64,000 bases of DNA. It comes from CAYJFK01 sp964369475. Its GTDB lineage: Bacteria; Bacillota; Clostridia; Oscillospirales; Feifaniaceae. Positions within the stretch are counted from its first letter, which is position 1; the number at the start of each line of letters is the position of its first letter. Where the stretch lies: contig CAYJFK010000004.1 in NCBI GenBank assembly GCA_964369475.1, positions 8,563 through 72,562 on the forward strand, given 5' to 3'. Positions 26,313-34,426 of this stretch are shown here, piece after piece. The notes under the pieces were generated by a model that made no database searches, was not told the DNA's origin, and saw only the letters and a list, made by a program, of their open reading frames with translations. The position numbers were made by a program, and so were the translations under genes.

Positions 26313-27536
26313 ATGCGTGGATTAAATAAAAAATACTTAGAGATAACAATGTATATCTCTCTTGGCTTTTGCATTGTAGCCTTGTTTACAGTGCTACTAA
26401 TTAATTTCGAGACCGTCAGTGCTACGATAGATAAAATTATCAGCACAATTGCCCCAATTTTTTACGGATTTGCACTTGCCTATCTAATGGGGCCGATTAT
26501 AAATTGGCTCGAAAATAGCTTTATAGTTTCTCTTTTTCATAATTCTTCCCACAAAAGAACACATATGATAGCGACATTATTTTCCTATGCAACGCTAATT
26601 ACAATAATGGTAATCTTTGTATCGGTTGTATTCCCAGAGCTTACCGCTTCAATAGTAGAGCTCATCGACAGAGCTCCCGAATACTTCGACGAAAGTGTCA
26701 ATTTTATTGTACAGATATACGATAAAATACCCTTTATCGAAACACCGCTTACAGAGGCAGATATAGATGCAATGTCGCAGGAGTTGTTAGATGCTCTTTT
26801 TGTATGGGTGACAGACAATGTCCCAGAAATGTTAAGCCTTTCATTCTCTGTTGCAGGGGCACTTTTCAGCATTATAATCAGCACGGTTGTCTCTGTTTAT
26901 GTTGTCGAGAGTCACGGCAAAATGAAAGGGCAGCTTAAAAAGGTGCTTTATGCCATGTTACCGATAAAGGTCGTAAACAAAATGATAGACCTTGCGCACG
27001 ACGCTGATAAGATCTTTGGCGGCTTTATAAAGGGCAAGATAATAGATTCCTTCATTATAGGCCTTATATGCTACTTCTTTATGTACATCTTCGGAATGCC
27101 CGAGGCCACATTTATTTCCTTTGTAATAGGAGTAACAAATATAATCCCCTACTTTGGCCCCTTTATCGGCGGTATACCAATGGGAATTTTAATGTTCTTC
27201 CTCAACCCTTCCTATGGAATTATTTTTGCCATTTTCGTTATTTTGCTCCAACAGTTCGACGGAAATATACTTGGGCCTCTAATTCTTGCCGACTCGATAG
27301 GCATCTCGGCATTTTGGGTCGTTGTGTCGGTCACTGTGGCAGGCGGACTATTTGGCTTTTGGGGTATGCTTTTCGGTGTGCCTGCCTTTGCACTTATTCA
27401 AAAAATACTGGGAGACATATCTAGGGCACGACTTGAAAAGAAGAACCTTCCTTTAGATTCTGCCGAATACCAAGAAAAGGGATTTAAAATCGAGCAGGAT
27501 AAAACTATATCCTCGGGTAGCGAGCGGCATTTTTAA
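26313..27536 (+). CDS. AI-2E family transporter (YtvI/PerM-like membrane protein)
   Basis: 407 residues with about eight membrane segments and family hallmarks. These are an N-terminal pair of spans, the AFLMGPIINWLE-like region, an amphipathic central segment, and GVTNIIPYFGPFIGGIPMGILMF followed by QQFDGNILGPLILADSIGISAFWVV near the C-terminus. The start at 26313 follows AGGAGG at 26295. Members export diverse small molecules or act as sodium/proton antiporters, so no substrate can be assigned. Confidence 0.88.
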   Translation: MRGLNKKYLEITMYISLGFCIVALFTVLLINFETVSATIDKIISTIAPIFYGFALAYLMGPIINWLENSFIVSLFHNSSHKRTHMIATLFSYATLITIMVIFVSVVFPELTASIVELIDRAPEYFDESVNFIVQIYDKIPFIETPLTEADIDAMSQELLDALFVWVTDNVPEMLSLSFSVAGALFSIIISTVVSVYVVESHGKMKGQLKKVLYAMLPIKVVNKMIDLAHDADKIFGGFIKGKIIDSFIIGLICYFFMYIFGMPEATFISFVIGVTNIIPYFGPFIGGIPMGILMFFLNPSYGIIFAIFVILLQQFDGNILGPLILADSIGISAFWVVVSVTVAGGLFGFWGMLFGVPAFALIQKILGDISRARLEKKNLPLDSAEYQEKGFKIEQDKTISSGSERHF

Positions 27537-27555
27537 ATTATTAGTGATAAGCATC

Positions 27556-27586
27556 AAAAAGAGAGGTCGCAGTGACCTCTCTTTTT
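27556..27586 (+). terminator. Rho-independent terminator after the AI-2E gene
   Basis: Perfect 13-bp stem AAAAAGAGAGGTC-GCAGT-GACCTCTCTTTTT, 20 bp after the stop codon. The A/T tails make it usable from both strands, matching the convergent gene arrangement. Confidence 0.88.
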
Positions 27587-27595
27587 AGCATACCG

Positions 27596-27680
27596 GAGAT
27601 AAAGATAAAAAAGTCCCATCTCAGATCCCCCCGAGGGCGATAAAATCAGCTTGGAGAAAAAGTGTTTTCTCCAAGCTGAT
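27596..27680. repeat. Fragment of the interspersed element
   Basis: Contains CCCCCCGAGGGCGATAAAAT and a CAGCTTGGAGAAAA/TTTTCTCCAAGCTG hairpin. Both match the right end of the element copies at 14975 and 27717. The G-rich centre is missing, so it looks like a deletion derivative lying next to copy B. Confidence 0.7.
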
Positions 27681-27686
27681 AAAAGA

Positions 27687-27905
27687 GAGGTCGTAACGAT
27701 TTATCGTCACGACCTCAGGCTGGAGAAAAACCCAAAATCAAGCCCATTCGGAAGGTGGGGGAGCGGCGAGGGGGCACCATAAGGGTGCCCTCTGGCGTTA
27801 AATTCCCGCCCCGAGGGCGTTAAAATCAGCTTTAGCTGATTTCTCAGCTTGGAGAAAACACTTTTTCTCCAAGCTGAGGTCGTAACGATTTATCGTCACG
27901 ACCTC
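27687..27905. repeat. Interspersed element copy B between two copies of a terminator hairpin
   Basis: A 30-bp hairpin sequence beginning GAGGTCGTAACGATTTATCG occurs at 27687-27716 and again at 27876-27905. Between them lies a 159-bp element copy (27717-27875) starting AGGCTGGAGAAAAACC and ending in the TTGGAGAAAA/TTTTCTCCAA hairpin. The left hairpin keeps an AAAAGAG flank and the right one a CTCTTTT flank. One original terminator therefore appears to have been split and duplicated by insertion. Confidence 0.85.
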
Positions 27906-27925
27906 TCTTTTAATTCAAGTCAAAT

Positions 27926-28852
27926 TTACACTACCCACTTATCATATTCTGCATCTGTTGCAAGAACTTCGTGCGTGCCTGCTACCGTGCGGTGTGTGCC
28001 CGCTTCGTAGCTAATGCCCGATGTGCCGTAGTCGTAGCTAAGCGATTTTCTTGTCTTTTCAACTACGGGGTTTGGGTGTGGAATTGCAGAGAGCAGCGAC
28101 TGAGTGTATGGGTGAATCGGATTTTCGAAAATCTCGTCCGACGTGCCGGTCTCTACCATGTGCCCGAGGTGCAAAACACCTATTCTGTCCGAGATGTACT
28201 TGACCATCGATAGGTCATGCGCAATGAACAGGTAGGAAACACCTGTCGCCGATTGAATGTCCTTTAACAGGTTTATGACCTGCGCCTGAATGGAAACGTC
28301 GAGCGCTGTTATTGGCTCGTCGGCAATGATGAGCTTTGGCTCCATTACAAGTGCTCTCGCTATACCTATACGCTGACGCTGACCACCCGAAAACTGGTGG
28401 GCATAGCGGTTTGCGTGCTCTTTGGACAGTCCAACGGTCTCCAAAATCTTGTAGACCTTCTCTTGGCGCTCGTCCATACTGTCGTAGAGCTTGTGAATAT
28501 CAAGCCCCTGTGCCACAAGGTCTATAACCTTCTTACGAGGGTTAAGACATGCCATAGGGTCTTGGAATATCATCTGCATATTTGTTCTAAGGTGCTTTAT
28601 TTCTTTTGTGCTCATATTGCCCGAAATGTTAACGCCCTCGAAAAGAACATCGCCTGCCGTCGGCTTATAAAGCCTTATAACAGAACGTCCGATAGTCGAC
28701 TTACCCGAGCCCGACTCGCCAACAAGACCGTATGTTTCGCCCGGATTAATGTGAAAACTAACCCCGTCAACAGCTTTAACAGTAAAGGAGCGTGACACTT
28801 TAAAGTGCTGCTTTAGCCCGCTTACCTCAAGAATTGGGTTTTGATTTGTCAT
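27926..28852 (-). CDS. oppF: Oligopeptide/dipeptide ABC transporter ATP-binding protein OppF
   Basis: 308 residues from the ATG at 28852, chosen because it overlaps the oppD stop (ATGA) and gives the normal start MTNQNPILEVSGLKQHF. Walker A GESGSGKSTIGRS, signature FSGGQRQRIGIARAL and Walker B LIIADEPITALD are intact. The C-terminus has the Opp/Dpp extension NPIHPYTQSLLSAIPHPNP. It is the last gene of an oppABCDF operon. Confidence 0.93.
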   Translation of the reverse strand: MTNQNPILEVSGLKQHFKVSRSFTVKAVDGVSFHINPGETYGLVGESGSGKSTIGRSVIRLYKPTAGDVLFEGVNISGNMSTKEIKHLRTNMQMIFQDPMACLNPRKKVIDLVAQGLDIHKLYDSMDERQEKVYKILETVGLSKEHANRYAHQFSGGQRQRIGIARALVMEPKLIIADEPITALDVSIQAQVINLLKDIQSATGVSYLFIAHDLSMVKYISDRIGVLHLGHMVETGTSDEIFENPIHPYTQSLLSAIPHPNPVVEKTRKSLSYDYGTSGISYEAGTHRTVAGTHEVLATDAEYDKWVV

Positions 28853-29922
28853 GCATTCTCCCCCTCTGCAAGCATTTTGTCTATACGAGTTTTTAGCTCG
28901 ATTGGCATCTCTATCTTTGGTGCACGCTCGTCGAGCAGCCATGTTGCGGCATAGTGAGTATCGCTAATCTTAAACATGGGTGGTTCTTCCTCTAAATCGA
29001 CATCAAGCGCAAAGACATTTCTCGGTGCAAAAGCATCGCCCACAACCTCGTTAACAAGGTTTGGCGGACTGCCCGGAATCGAGAAAAGTCTCTCCTCCTC
29101 GGCTTGTACATCGGGAATTGACGATAGCAGACCCCATGTGTATGGATGACGTGGGTCGTAGAAGATCTCGTTGATAAGACCCTTTTCTATAATGCGGCCT
29201 GCATACATAACATTAACATAGTCGGCAATCTTTGCAACGACACCAAGGTCATGCGTGATGTATATAACAGATAGATTGCGCTTTTTTTGTATGTCTGCAA
29301 TAAGTTCAAGAATTTTCGCCTGAATTGTAACGTCGAGAGCCGTTGTCGGCTCGTCGCATATTAGAATATCAGGGTCGCAAGAAAGTGCAATGGCAATAAC
29401 AACACGCTGACGCATACCGCCTGACAGTTGATGAGGATAATTCTTCATGCGTGCCTCCGGGTCTGTAATACCTACAAGCCCAAGTAGCTCGACGGCCTTT
29501 TTATAGGCCTCTGCCTTTGGCACTTTGTAGTGATACCTCATGCCCTCCATAAGCTGTGCACCTATCGACATAATGGGGTTTAGTGCTGTCATCGGGTCTT
29601 GGAATACCATGCCGATACGCTTGCCGCTTACATTTTTGCTTATTTCCTTCTTACTCATTTTAACTATGTCTACCGTCTTTTTCTCGCCATTTTCTTCATA
29701 GTTAAATATAATTGTGCCCTCGTTAATCTTGCCGTTACCGCTAAGAATACCCATAACGGCCTTCATTGTAACCGACTTACCCGAGCCCGATTCTCCAACA
29801 ACGGCTATCGTTTCGCCCTTGTGCAGGTCAAACTCTATTCCTCGAATGGCGTTTACCGTGCCCGAGTCTGTTTTAAAGCTGATATTAAGATCTCTAATAG
29901 ATAATACTTTTTCTCTTTCCAT
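28849..29922 (-). CDS. oppD: Oligopeptide/dipeptide ABC transporter ATP-binding protein OppD
   Basis: 357 residues. Walker A GESGSGKSVTMKAVMG, signature LSGGMRQRVVIAIALS, Walker B ILICDEPTTALDVT, and the Opp/Dpp C-terminal element DPRHPYTWGLLSSIPD are present. The tail after residue 290 (FAPRNVFALDVD) lacks the usual cluster of four Cys that binds an iron-sulfur centre in many DppD/OppD proteins. It overlaps oppF by 4 bp and is 13 bp after oppC. Confidence 0.93.
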   Translation of the reverse strand: MEREKVLSIRDLNISFKTDSGTVNAIRGIEFDLHKGETIAVVGESGSGKSVTMKAVMGILSGNGKINEGTIIFNYEENGEKKTVDIVKMSKKEISKNVSGKRIGMVFQDPMTALNPIMSIGAQLMEGMRYHYKVPKAEAYKKAVELLGLVGITDPEARMKNYPHQLSGGMRQRVVIAIALSCDPDILICDEPTTALDVTIQAKILELIADIQKKRNLSVIYITHDLGVVAKIADYVNVMYAGRIIEKGLINEIFYDPRHPYTWGLLSSIPDVQAEEERLFSIPGSPPNLVNEVVGDAFAPRNVFALDVDLEEEPPMFKISDTHYAATWLLDERAPKIEMPIELKTRIDKMLAEGENA

Positions 29923-29935
29923 CTCTTGCGCCCCC

Positions 29936-30910
29936 TTATCTGTCTAACATTTTGGGGTCAAATGCATCACGAAGTCCATCTGCAAGCAGATTGAAGCTCA
30001 GCATTAAAATCCCTAAAACAACGGCTGGGAATACTATCTGGTATGGATGTGCAATTAGCGACTTGTATCCCTCGTTTATAAGGCTACCGAGCGATGTGAA
30101 GGGCACCGGTACGCCAAGACCAACAAAGGAAAGGAAGGCTTCCGAGAATATAGCACTTGGGATAGAGAACATCGACATTGTTATGAGCTGCCCAAAAACA
30201 TTTGGCAAAACGTCCTTCATAATAATTTCCTTGTCGCTCGAACCGAGTGTGCGAGAGGCTAAAATAAACTCTTGTTCTTTTAGCTTTAACATCTGCGCAC
30301 GGGCAACACGGCTCATGCCGATCCAACCCGTTAGGATAAGTGCCGTTATAATGCTACCAAGCCCCGGCTCGAAAAGTAGCATTAGAAGTGTTACCGTGAT
30401 AAGTGTTGGAATGCCGTTTATAATTTCAACAAAACGTTGCATTATATTGTCTACCCAACCACCAAAGTAACCCGACACCATGCCGTATCCGATACCTATC
30501 GCCATATCTATAATAACGGCAACAAATGCAATGAATAGCGAAATACGTGTGCCTTCCCATGTTCTTGTCCATAGGTCACGTCCTAAGGTGTCTGTACCAA
30601 ACCAATACTCGGCACCCTCGGCCTCGTCTACATACTTGAACTCGCCCTTCTCGTATCCACCGATTTCTCCGATTTTAGGGGGCAAGTTTTGGTGAGGAGT
30701 GTTAACTGCGTCAAACTCGTGCTCGTTCATCATAGGGCCAAATAGTGCCATGAATATAATAACAAGTATCATAATGCCGCCAAAAACGGCACCTTTATTC
30801 TTTTTAAAGCGTGTTGTAACATCCTTCCAAAAGGAACCGCTCGAGTAGTTAAGATCGATATTAACGGAGTCTGACTGCCCGACTCTTTTAAACATTACTT
30901 TATCAGACAT
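29936..30910 (-). CDS. oppC: Peptide ABC transporter permease OppC
   Basis: 324 residues. An N-terminal soluble stretch and membrane span (FGGIMILVIIFMALFGPMM), a periplasmic loop with WFGTDTLGRDLWTRTWEGTRISL, and further spans are visible. The EAA-type loop EQEFILASRTLGSSDKEIIMKDVLPNV contacts the ATPases. It overlaps oppB by 8 bp. Confidence 0.92.
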   Translation of the reverse strand: MSDKVMFKRVGQSDSVNIDLNYSSGSFWKDVTTRFKKNKGAVFGGIMILVIIFMALFGPMMNEHEFDAVNTPHQNLPPKIGEIGGYEKGEFKYVDEAEGAEYWFGTDTLGRDLWTRTWEGTRISLFIAFVAVIIDMAIGIGYGMVSGYFGGWVDNIMQRFVEIINGIPTLITVTLLMLLFEPGLGSIITALILTGWIGMSRVARAQMLKLKEQEFILASRTLGSSDKEIIMKDVLPNVFGQLITMSMFSIPSAIFSEAFLSFVGLGVPVPFTSLGSLINEGYKSLIAHPYQIVFPAVVLGILMLSFNLLADGLRDAFDPKMLDR

Positions 30911-31913
30911 CTCCTACCTCCTCGTTTCCACCCGCTACTGCCACAACGGCCGCTGATTTTTCTTTTTTACTTTTTTTGCCGCCGCCATCTTTAACAAGTC
31001 TTATACGTGGATCGATTATACCGTACAAAATGTCTACAAATAGCATCATGCCGATGTACATCGAACAGTATATAAATGTTAGGGAGATAACAACATTGTA
31101 GTCGTTAGACTGAATAGCCGTAACAAGAAGGCTTCCTATTCCGGGAATAGAGAAAACTCTTTCTATAACCATGCTACCCGTCATAAGGCTTACGATTAGG
31201 GGAGCAAGCACTGTTACTATCGGTACAAGCACATTTCTTAGGGCATGTACAAATATAAGTCTCGATTTTGGAAGTCCCTTACTATCTGCAAAGAGCATGT
31301 AGTCAGAGCCCAAAACCTCGAGCATTTCCGTTCTTGTGAAACGGGCAATCTGAGCCATCGGGAACATTGAAAGCGCTATTGTCGGCAGCACCGTAGAAAT
31401 AAACGGTTCTTGCACCGAGTATAATATTGGGAATAAGTTTGCTTTAAAGCCAACAAAATAAAGCAGAGCAAACGCAAAAACAAATGATGGTACACTAACA
31501 CCGATAACCGAGAAAACGGTACAAAAGTTGTCTATTATCGTGTTGTGGTTTAATGCCGCAAATATGCCTATGATAAGCCCGATCGATGCCCCCAGCGCAA
31601 CAGCTTGTGCACCAAGCCTTAGCGATGTCGGTCGTCTACCCTCTATCATATCTGCAACAGGTACATTTCTTTGAATGTTGTAAGAAAGCCCTAAATCGCC
31701 TTGTAGCATGTTGGATAGGTATTTAAAAAACTGCACATAAACAGGCTCATTTAGCCCGTACTTTTCCTGTATAACCTTTATTTGCTCTGCGCTTAGCCTC
31801 TCGTCGTTAAAAGGCGAGCCCGGCATGAACTGAAGCATGGAGAACAGGATAAATATAATTGTGAGCAGTGTCATGCAGGCAATTCCTATTCTTTTTAGTA
31901 TGTATTTACGCAT
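30903..31913 (-). CDS. oppB: Peptide ABC transporter permease OppB
   Basis: 336 residues from the ATG at 31913 (MRKYILKRIGIACMTLLTIIFILFSMLQFMPGSPF), the standard OppB/DppB start; an upstream in-frame ATG at 31973 adds 20 atypical residues. It has six membrane segments, the loop GLNEPVYVQFFKYLSNMLQGDLGLSY and the EAA region RTEMLEVLGSDYMLFADSKGLPKSRLIFVHALRN. The C-terminus is Lys-rich. The oppA gene ends 134 bp upstream. Confidence 0.92.
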   Translation of the reverse strand: MRKYILKRIGIACMTLLTIIFILFSMLQFMPGSPFNDERLSAEQIKVIQEKYGLNEPVYVQFFKYLSNMLQGDLGLSYNIQRNVPVADMIEGRRPTSLRLGAQAVALGASIGLIIGIFAALNHNTIIDNFCTVFSVIGVSVPSFVFAFALLYFVGFKANLFPILYSVQEPFISTVLPTIALSMFPMAQIARFTRTEMLEVLGSDYMLFADSKGLPKSRLIFVHALRNVLVPIVTVLAPLIVSLMTGSMVIERVFSIPGIGSLLVTAIQSNDYNVVISLTFIYCSMYIGMMLFVDILYGIIDPRIRLVKDGGGKKSKKEKSAAVVAVAGGNEEVGDV

Positions 31914-32047
31914 GTGCCCCTCTTTTCCGAAATAATAGGGGAAGGAGGACGCAGACCTCATACTGCCTTGCAAATTTTAAAATTCACACGACAATGGGCC
32001 CACGTCACTCCCGCCCCACATTAGTCCATTACTTTAATTGCTAGAAT

Positions 32048-33712
32048 TTATTCAACAGGTGTCTTAACAGCATACTGGAATACATCCTGCTCAACGTTGT
32101 GTCTTTCGATGCCCGTTACATTGGATTTTTGCATAACTGCATCGTACTTTTGGTAGATAGGCAGAACAGCCGCTGTATCAAGCATCATCTTCTCTGCCTC
32201 TATCATAGCATTCCAACGTGTTGTAGGATCGCCTGCAACCTCACCTGCATCGATGTCGTATACAAGTTGGTCAAATGCTGCGTCTCTTGCACCAAACTTC
32301 GAGGAAGTCGATGTGAAGTATGTGAAGTATGTTGTTGGGTCAGCGTAGTCTGCGCCCCAACGTGTAAGTGTTAGCTCGAAGTCGCCTTCTGTGCCTCTTG
32401 CAAGACGTGTCTTCTTGGGCATTTGCTCAACATTGATTGTAACGCCGGGTAGGTTTGTCTGAATAGCATTTTGGATGTATGTAGCAACACCTATTGCCGA
32501 ATCTGTATCTTCAGCAAGAAGCGATAGCTCGAGTGTCTCTATGCCAAGCTCTGCTTTAGCAGCTTCCCAGTACGCAAGTGCTTCTGTGGCATTGTACTCC
32601 ATACCTGTTACAGAGTCTTCACGGAAGTCGTTTCCTGTAGGTCCTGTTGTTAGACCGTGGGGGATAACGAAGTCGGCAGGTACAGAGCCGTCCTTAAGAA
32701 CGTCTTCGCAGATTTCTGCCTTGTCAAATGCCATACCGAGAGCTTTACGTAGGTTTAGATTTTGAAGCTCAGGAACATCAAAGTTCATTCCGATGTACCA
32801 GAAGTATGTTGCAGGGATAACTTGGAACTCGTCGCTGTCTCTGTACTGGTCTACAAGCTCGCCCGTTAGCTTAAATAGGTCTATTGTGCCCTGCTCGTAT
32901 GCAAGAGACGCTGTCTGTGCATCTTTAGCTGTGATAAAGTTAATACCGTTTGCTACAACTGCATCTGCATTCCAGTAGTTGGGGTTACGCTCTGCAACGA
33001 CAGTTGTGCCGCCCTGCTCCCAGTATGTTAGCATGTAAGCACCGTTAGCAAGAATTGTGTCAGGGCTCTGGCCGTACTGATCACCTACTGTGTTGTAGAA
33101 TTCTTCGTTAACAGCAGTCATGATGGGGAACTGAATAACTGCAAGGAAGTAGGGAACAGGACGCTCAAGAGTAACTTCAAGTGTCTTAGCGTCGATAGCC
33201 TTAGCACCAAGTGTCGAAGGATCTGCACCTTCATATGCTATTGCAGCTGCATTTTCGATTGCCGAAATGTCTGCGATGTAATACTGATATTCACTCGCTG
33301 TGTCAGGGCTTGCAAGTCTTTGCCATGCAAAAACAAAGTCGCCTGCTGTTACATCAGCACCATTGCTCCACTTTGCATCTTCACGAAGATTAAATGTCCA
33401 AACTGTTTGATCGTCGTTGGTTGACCATGTCTCTGCTATGCCGCCGACAAACTCGCCATTAGCATCAACACTTACCAGTGCATCGTTACACGCTCTTAAA
33501 ACTGTAAAGGAGTACCCGTCTGTTGCGACCTGTGCATCCATAGAAGCAAGTTCTACGTTTTCCGCATAGTTGATGTAAGTTGATGTATCAACCTCACCGC
33601 CTGTATCTCCACCTGTGTCCGCATCATCGCCTCCGCCGGAACATCCTGCTACAACGCCTGCCATCATAGTAGTTGCAAGAAGTAGCGAAGCCCATTTCTT
33701 AAAAATCATCAT
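32048..33712 (-). CDS. oppA: Peptide-binding lipoprotein OppA (SBP_bac_5)
   Basis: 554 residues. A lipoprotein signal with lipobox ending VVAGC (Cys near residue 24) and a Gly/Asp-rich linker lead into a family-5 solute-binding domain (AETWSTNDDQTVWTFNLREDAKWSNGADVTAGDFVFAWQRLASP). It delivers substrate to OppBCDF. Peptides are the default guess, but the family also binds nickel-chelates and other ligands. Two adjacent ATG codons (33712 and 33709) are possible starts. First gene of the operon. Confidence 0.93.
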   Translation of the reverse strand: MMIFKKWASLLLATTMMAGVVAGCSGGGDDADTGGDTGGEVDTSTYINYAENVELASMDAQVATDGYSFTVLRACNDALVSVDANGEFVGGIAETWSTNDDQTVWTFNLREDAKWSNGADVTAGDFVFAWQRLASPDTASEYQYYIADISAIENAAAIAYEGADPSTLGAKAIDAKTLEVTLERPVPYFLAVIQFPIMTAVNEEFYNTVGDQYGQSPDTILANGAYMLTYWEQGGTTVVAERNPNYWNADAVVANGINFITAKDAQTASLAYEQGTIDLFKLTGELVDQYRDSDEFQVIPATYFWYIGMNFDVPELQNLNLRKALGMAFDKAEICEDVLKDGSVPADFVIPHGLTTGPTGNDFREDSVTGMEYNATEALAYWEAAKAELGIETLELSLLAEDTDSAIGVATYIQNAIQTNLPGVTINVEQMPKKTRLARGTEGDFELTLTRWGADYADPTTYFTYFTSTSSKFGARDAAFDQLVYDIDAGEVAGDPTTRWNAMIEAEKMMLDTAAVLPIYQKYDAVMQKSNVTGIERHNVEQDVFQYAVKTPVE

Positions 33713-33738
33713 ATTTCCCTCCTAAAATTGTGTGTGTC

Positions 33739-33763
33739 GTATGCAATTACGACTATTGCATAC
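33739..33763. promoter_or_regulatory. Palindromic operator candidate at the opp transcription start
   Basis: Perfect inverted repeat GTATGCAAT-N7-ATTGCATAC. It lies just downstream of the opp -10 element and would cover the transcription start, a classical repressor position. No regulator gene is adjacent. Confidence 0.6.
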
Positions 33764-33764
33764 A

Positions 33765-33793
33765 ATTATACATAATCAAAATACAATTGTCCA
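33765..33793 (-). promoter_or_regulatory. Promoter of the opp operon
   Basis: On the minus strand TGGACA, 17-base spacer, perfect TATAAT (33765-33770), about 50 bp upstream of the oppA start codon. Confidence 0.72.
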
Positions 33794-33962
33794 CAGTAAT
33801 TGACCACAATTTTACCAAGTTTTACACGCAATTTTTATTCAAAATACACACACATTACATAAAAATTGATAATATTATTGCTTTTTATTTAAAATATGCA
33901 TTTTGTTTTATTGATTATACAGTCAATTTCTAAAACATTTAAACGTTTTCCGCAGTTATAGT

Positions 33963-33999
33963 TATTGCTTATATATAGCACGCTTATATATAAGCAATA
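33963..33999. repeat. Perfect 15-bp-arm palindrome
   Basis: TATTGCTTATATATA (33963-33977) and its exact complement (33985-33999) flank a GCACGCT loop. It is followed by ACTTTTATC on the plus strand. It could be a terminator remnant, a protein-binding site or the end of a small mobile element. It lies in the middle of a gene-free divergent region. Confidence 0.6.
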
Positions 34000-34061
34000 C
34001 TTTTATCTGTACATAAATACGGCTAATTTAATAACAAATTTTTAACAAGCAAAACACCCTT

Positions 34062-34200
34062 CAGCTTGGAGAAAAAATCAGCAATGCTGATTTTTTCTCC
34101 CTCGGAGCGGAAATTTAACGCGTGACGTCCCCCTGATGGTGCCCACTCGCCGCTCCCCCACCTTCCGAAGGGGCTTAATTTTTGGTTTTTCTCCAGCCTG
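34062..34200. repeat. Interspersed element copy C, inverted
   Basis: Reverse-orientation copy. It starts with CAGCTTGGAGAAAA and an ATCAGCAATGCTGAT hairpin, contains CTCGCCGCTCCCCCACCTTCC and AAGGGGCTTAA, and ends GGTTTTTCTCCAGCCTG. The ends match those of copy B. I see no long exact flanking duplication around this copy. Confidence 0.82.
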
Positions 34201-34359
34201 TAATTTTCATTTTATAGCAAGTAAAAATCCTTTTTTGCTATTTTACTCTTTTAATTGACCGTTAGTTTATGTTGTTGTATAATTCACCAAGGCATAAAAT
34301 CCATTATTAATAGACAAAAAAACTTTCAACTCTAACCTTTTGAAAAAAATAGAAAAATC

Positions 34360-34392
34360 TGTAACCTTTTGTTTCAAACTCCTACTGTATAA
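34360..34392 (+). promoter_or_regulatory. Candidate ECF-type promoter of the sigma-factor locus
   Basis: TGTAACCTTTTG (-35-like, 34360-34371) is followed by CTACTGTATAAG near 34382-34393, about 35 bp before the lipoprotein start. A similar CTAACCTTTTG lies about 30 bp upstream (34332-34342). An AAC-containing -35 without a TTGACA match is typical of autoregulated ECF sigma targets. This is inferred from pattern only. Confidence 0.45.
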
Positions 34393-34426
34393 GTGTAAGA
34401 CAAAAATTAAAAGGAGAGAAAATCTT

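Larger units (their letters stand above)
33794..34359. other. Gene-free AT-rich region between oppA and the sigma-factor locus
   Basis: The divergent interval between oppA and the lipoprotein gene carries a 15-bp-arm palindrome (33963-33999) and an inverted copy of the interspersed element (34062-34200), listed separately. The rest is AT-rich, with no supported ORF. Confidence 0.6.

Noticed and set aside
27596..27905. CRISPR array
   Set aside because: The repeats are two hairpins and an element copy with one large spacer-like insert, not regularly spaced short repeats, and no cas genes are present.
34340..34426. Longer N-terminus for the sigma-locus lipoprotein starting at 34340
   Set aside because: It would add 29 basic residues before the signal peptide and include the promoter; the ATG at 34427 has a ribosome site and a proper lipoprotein signal.
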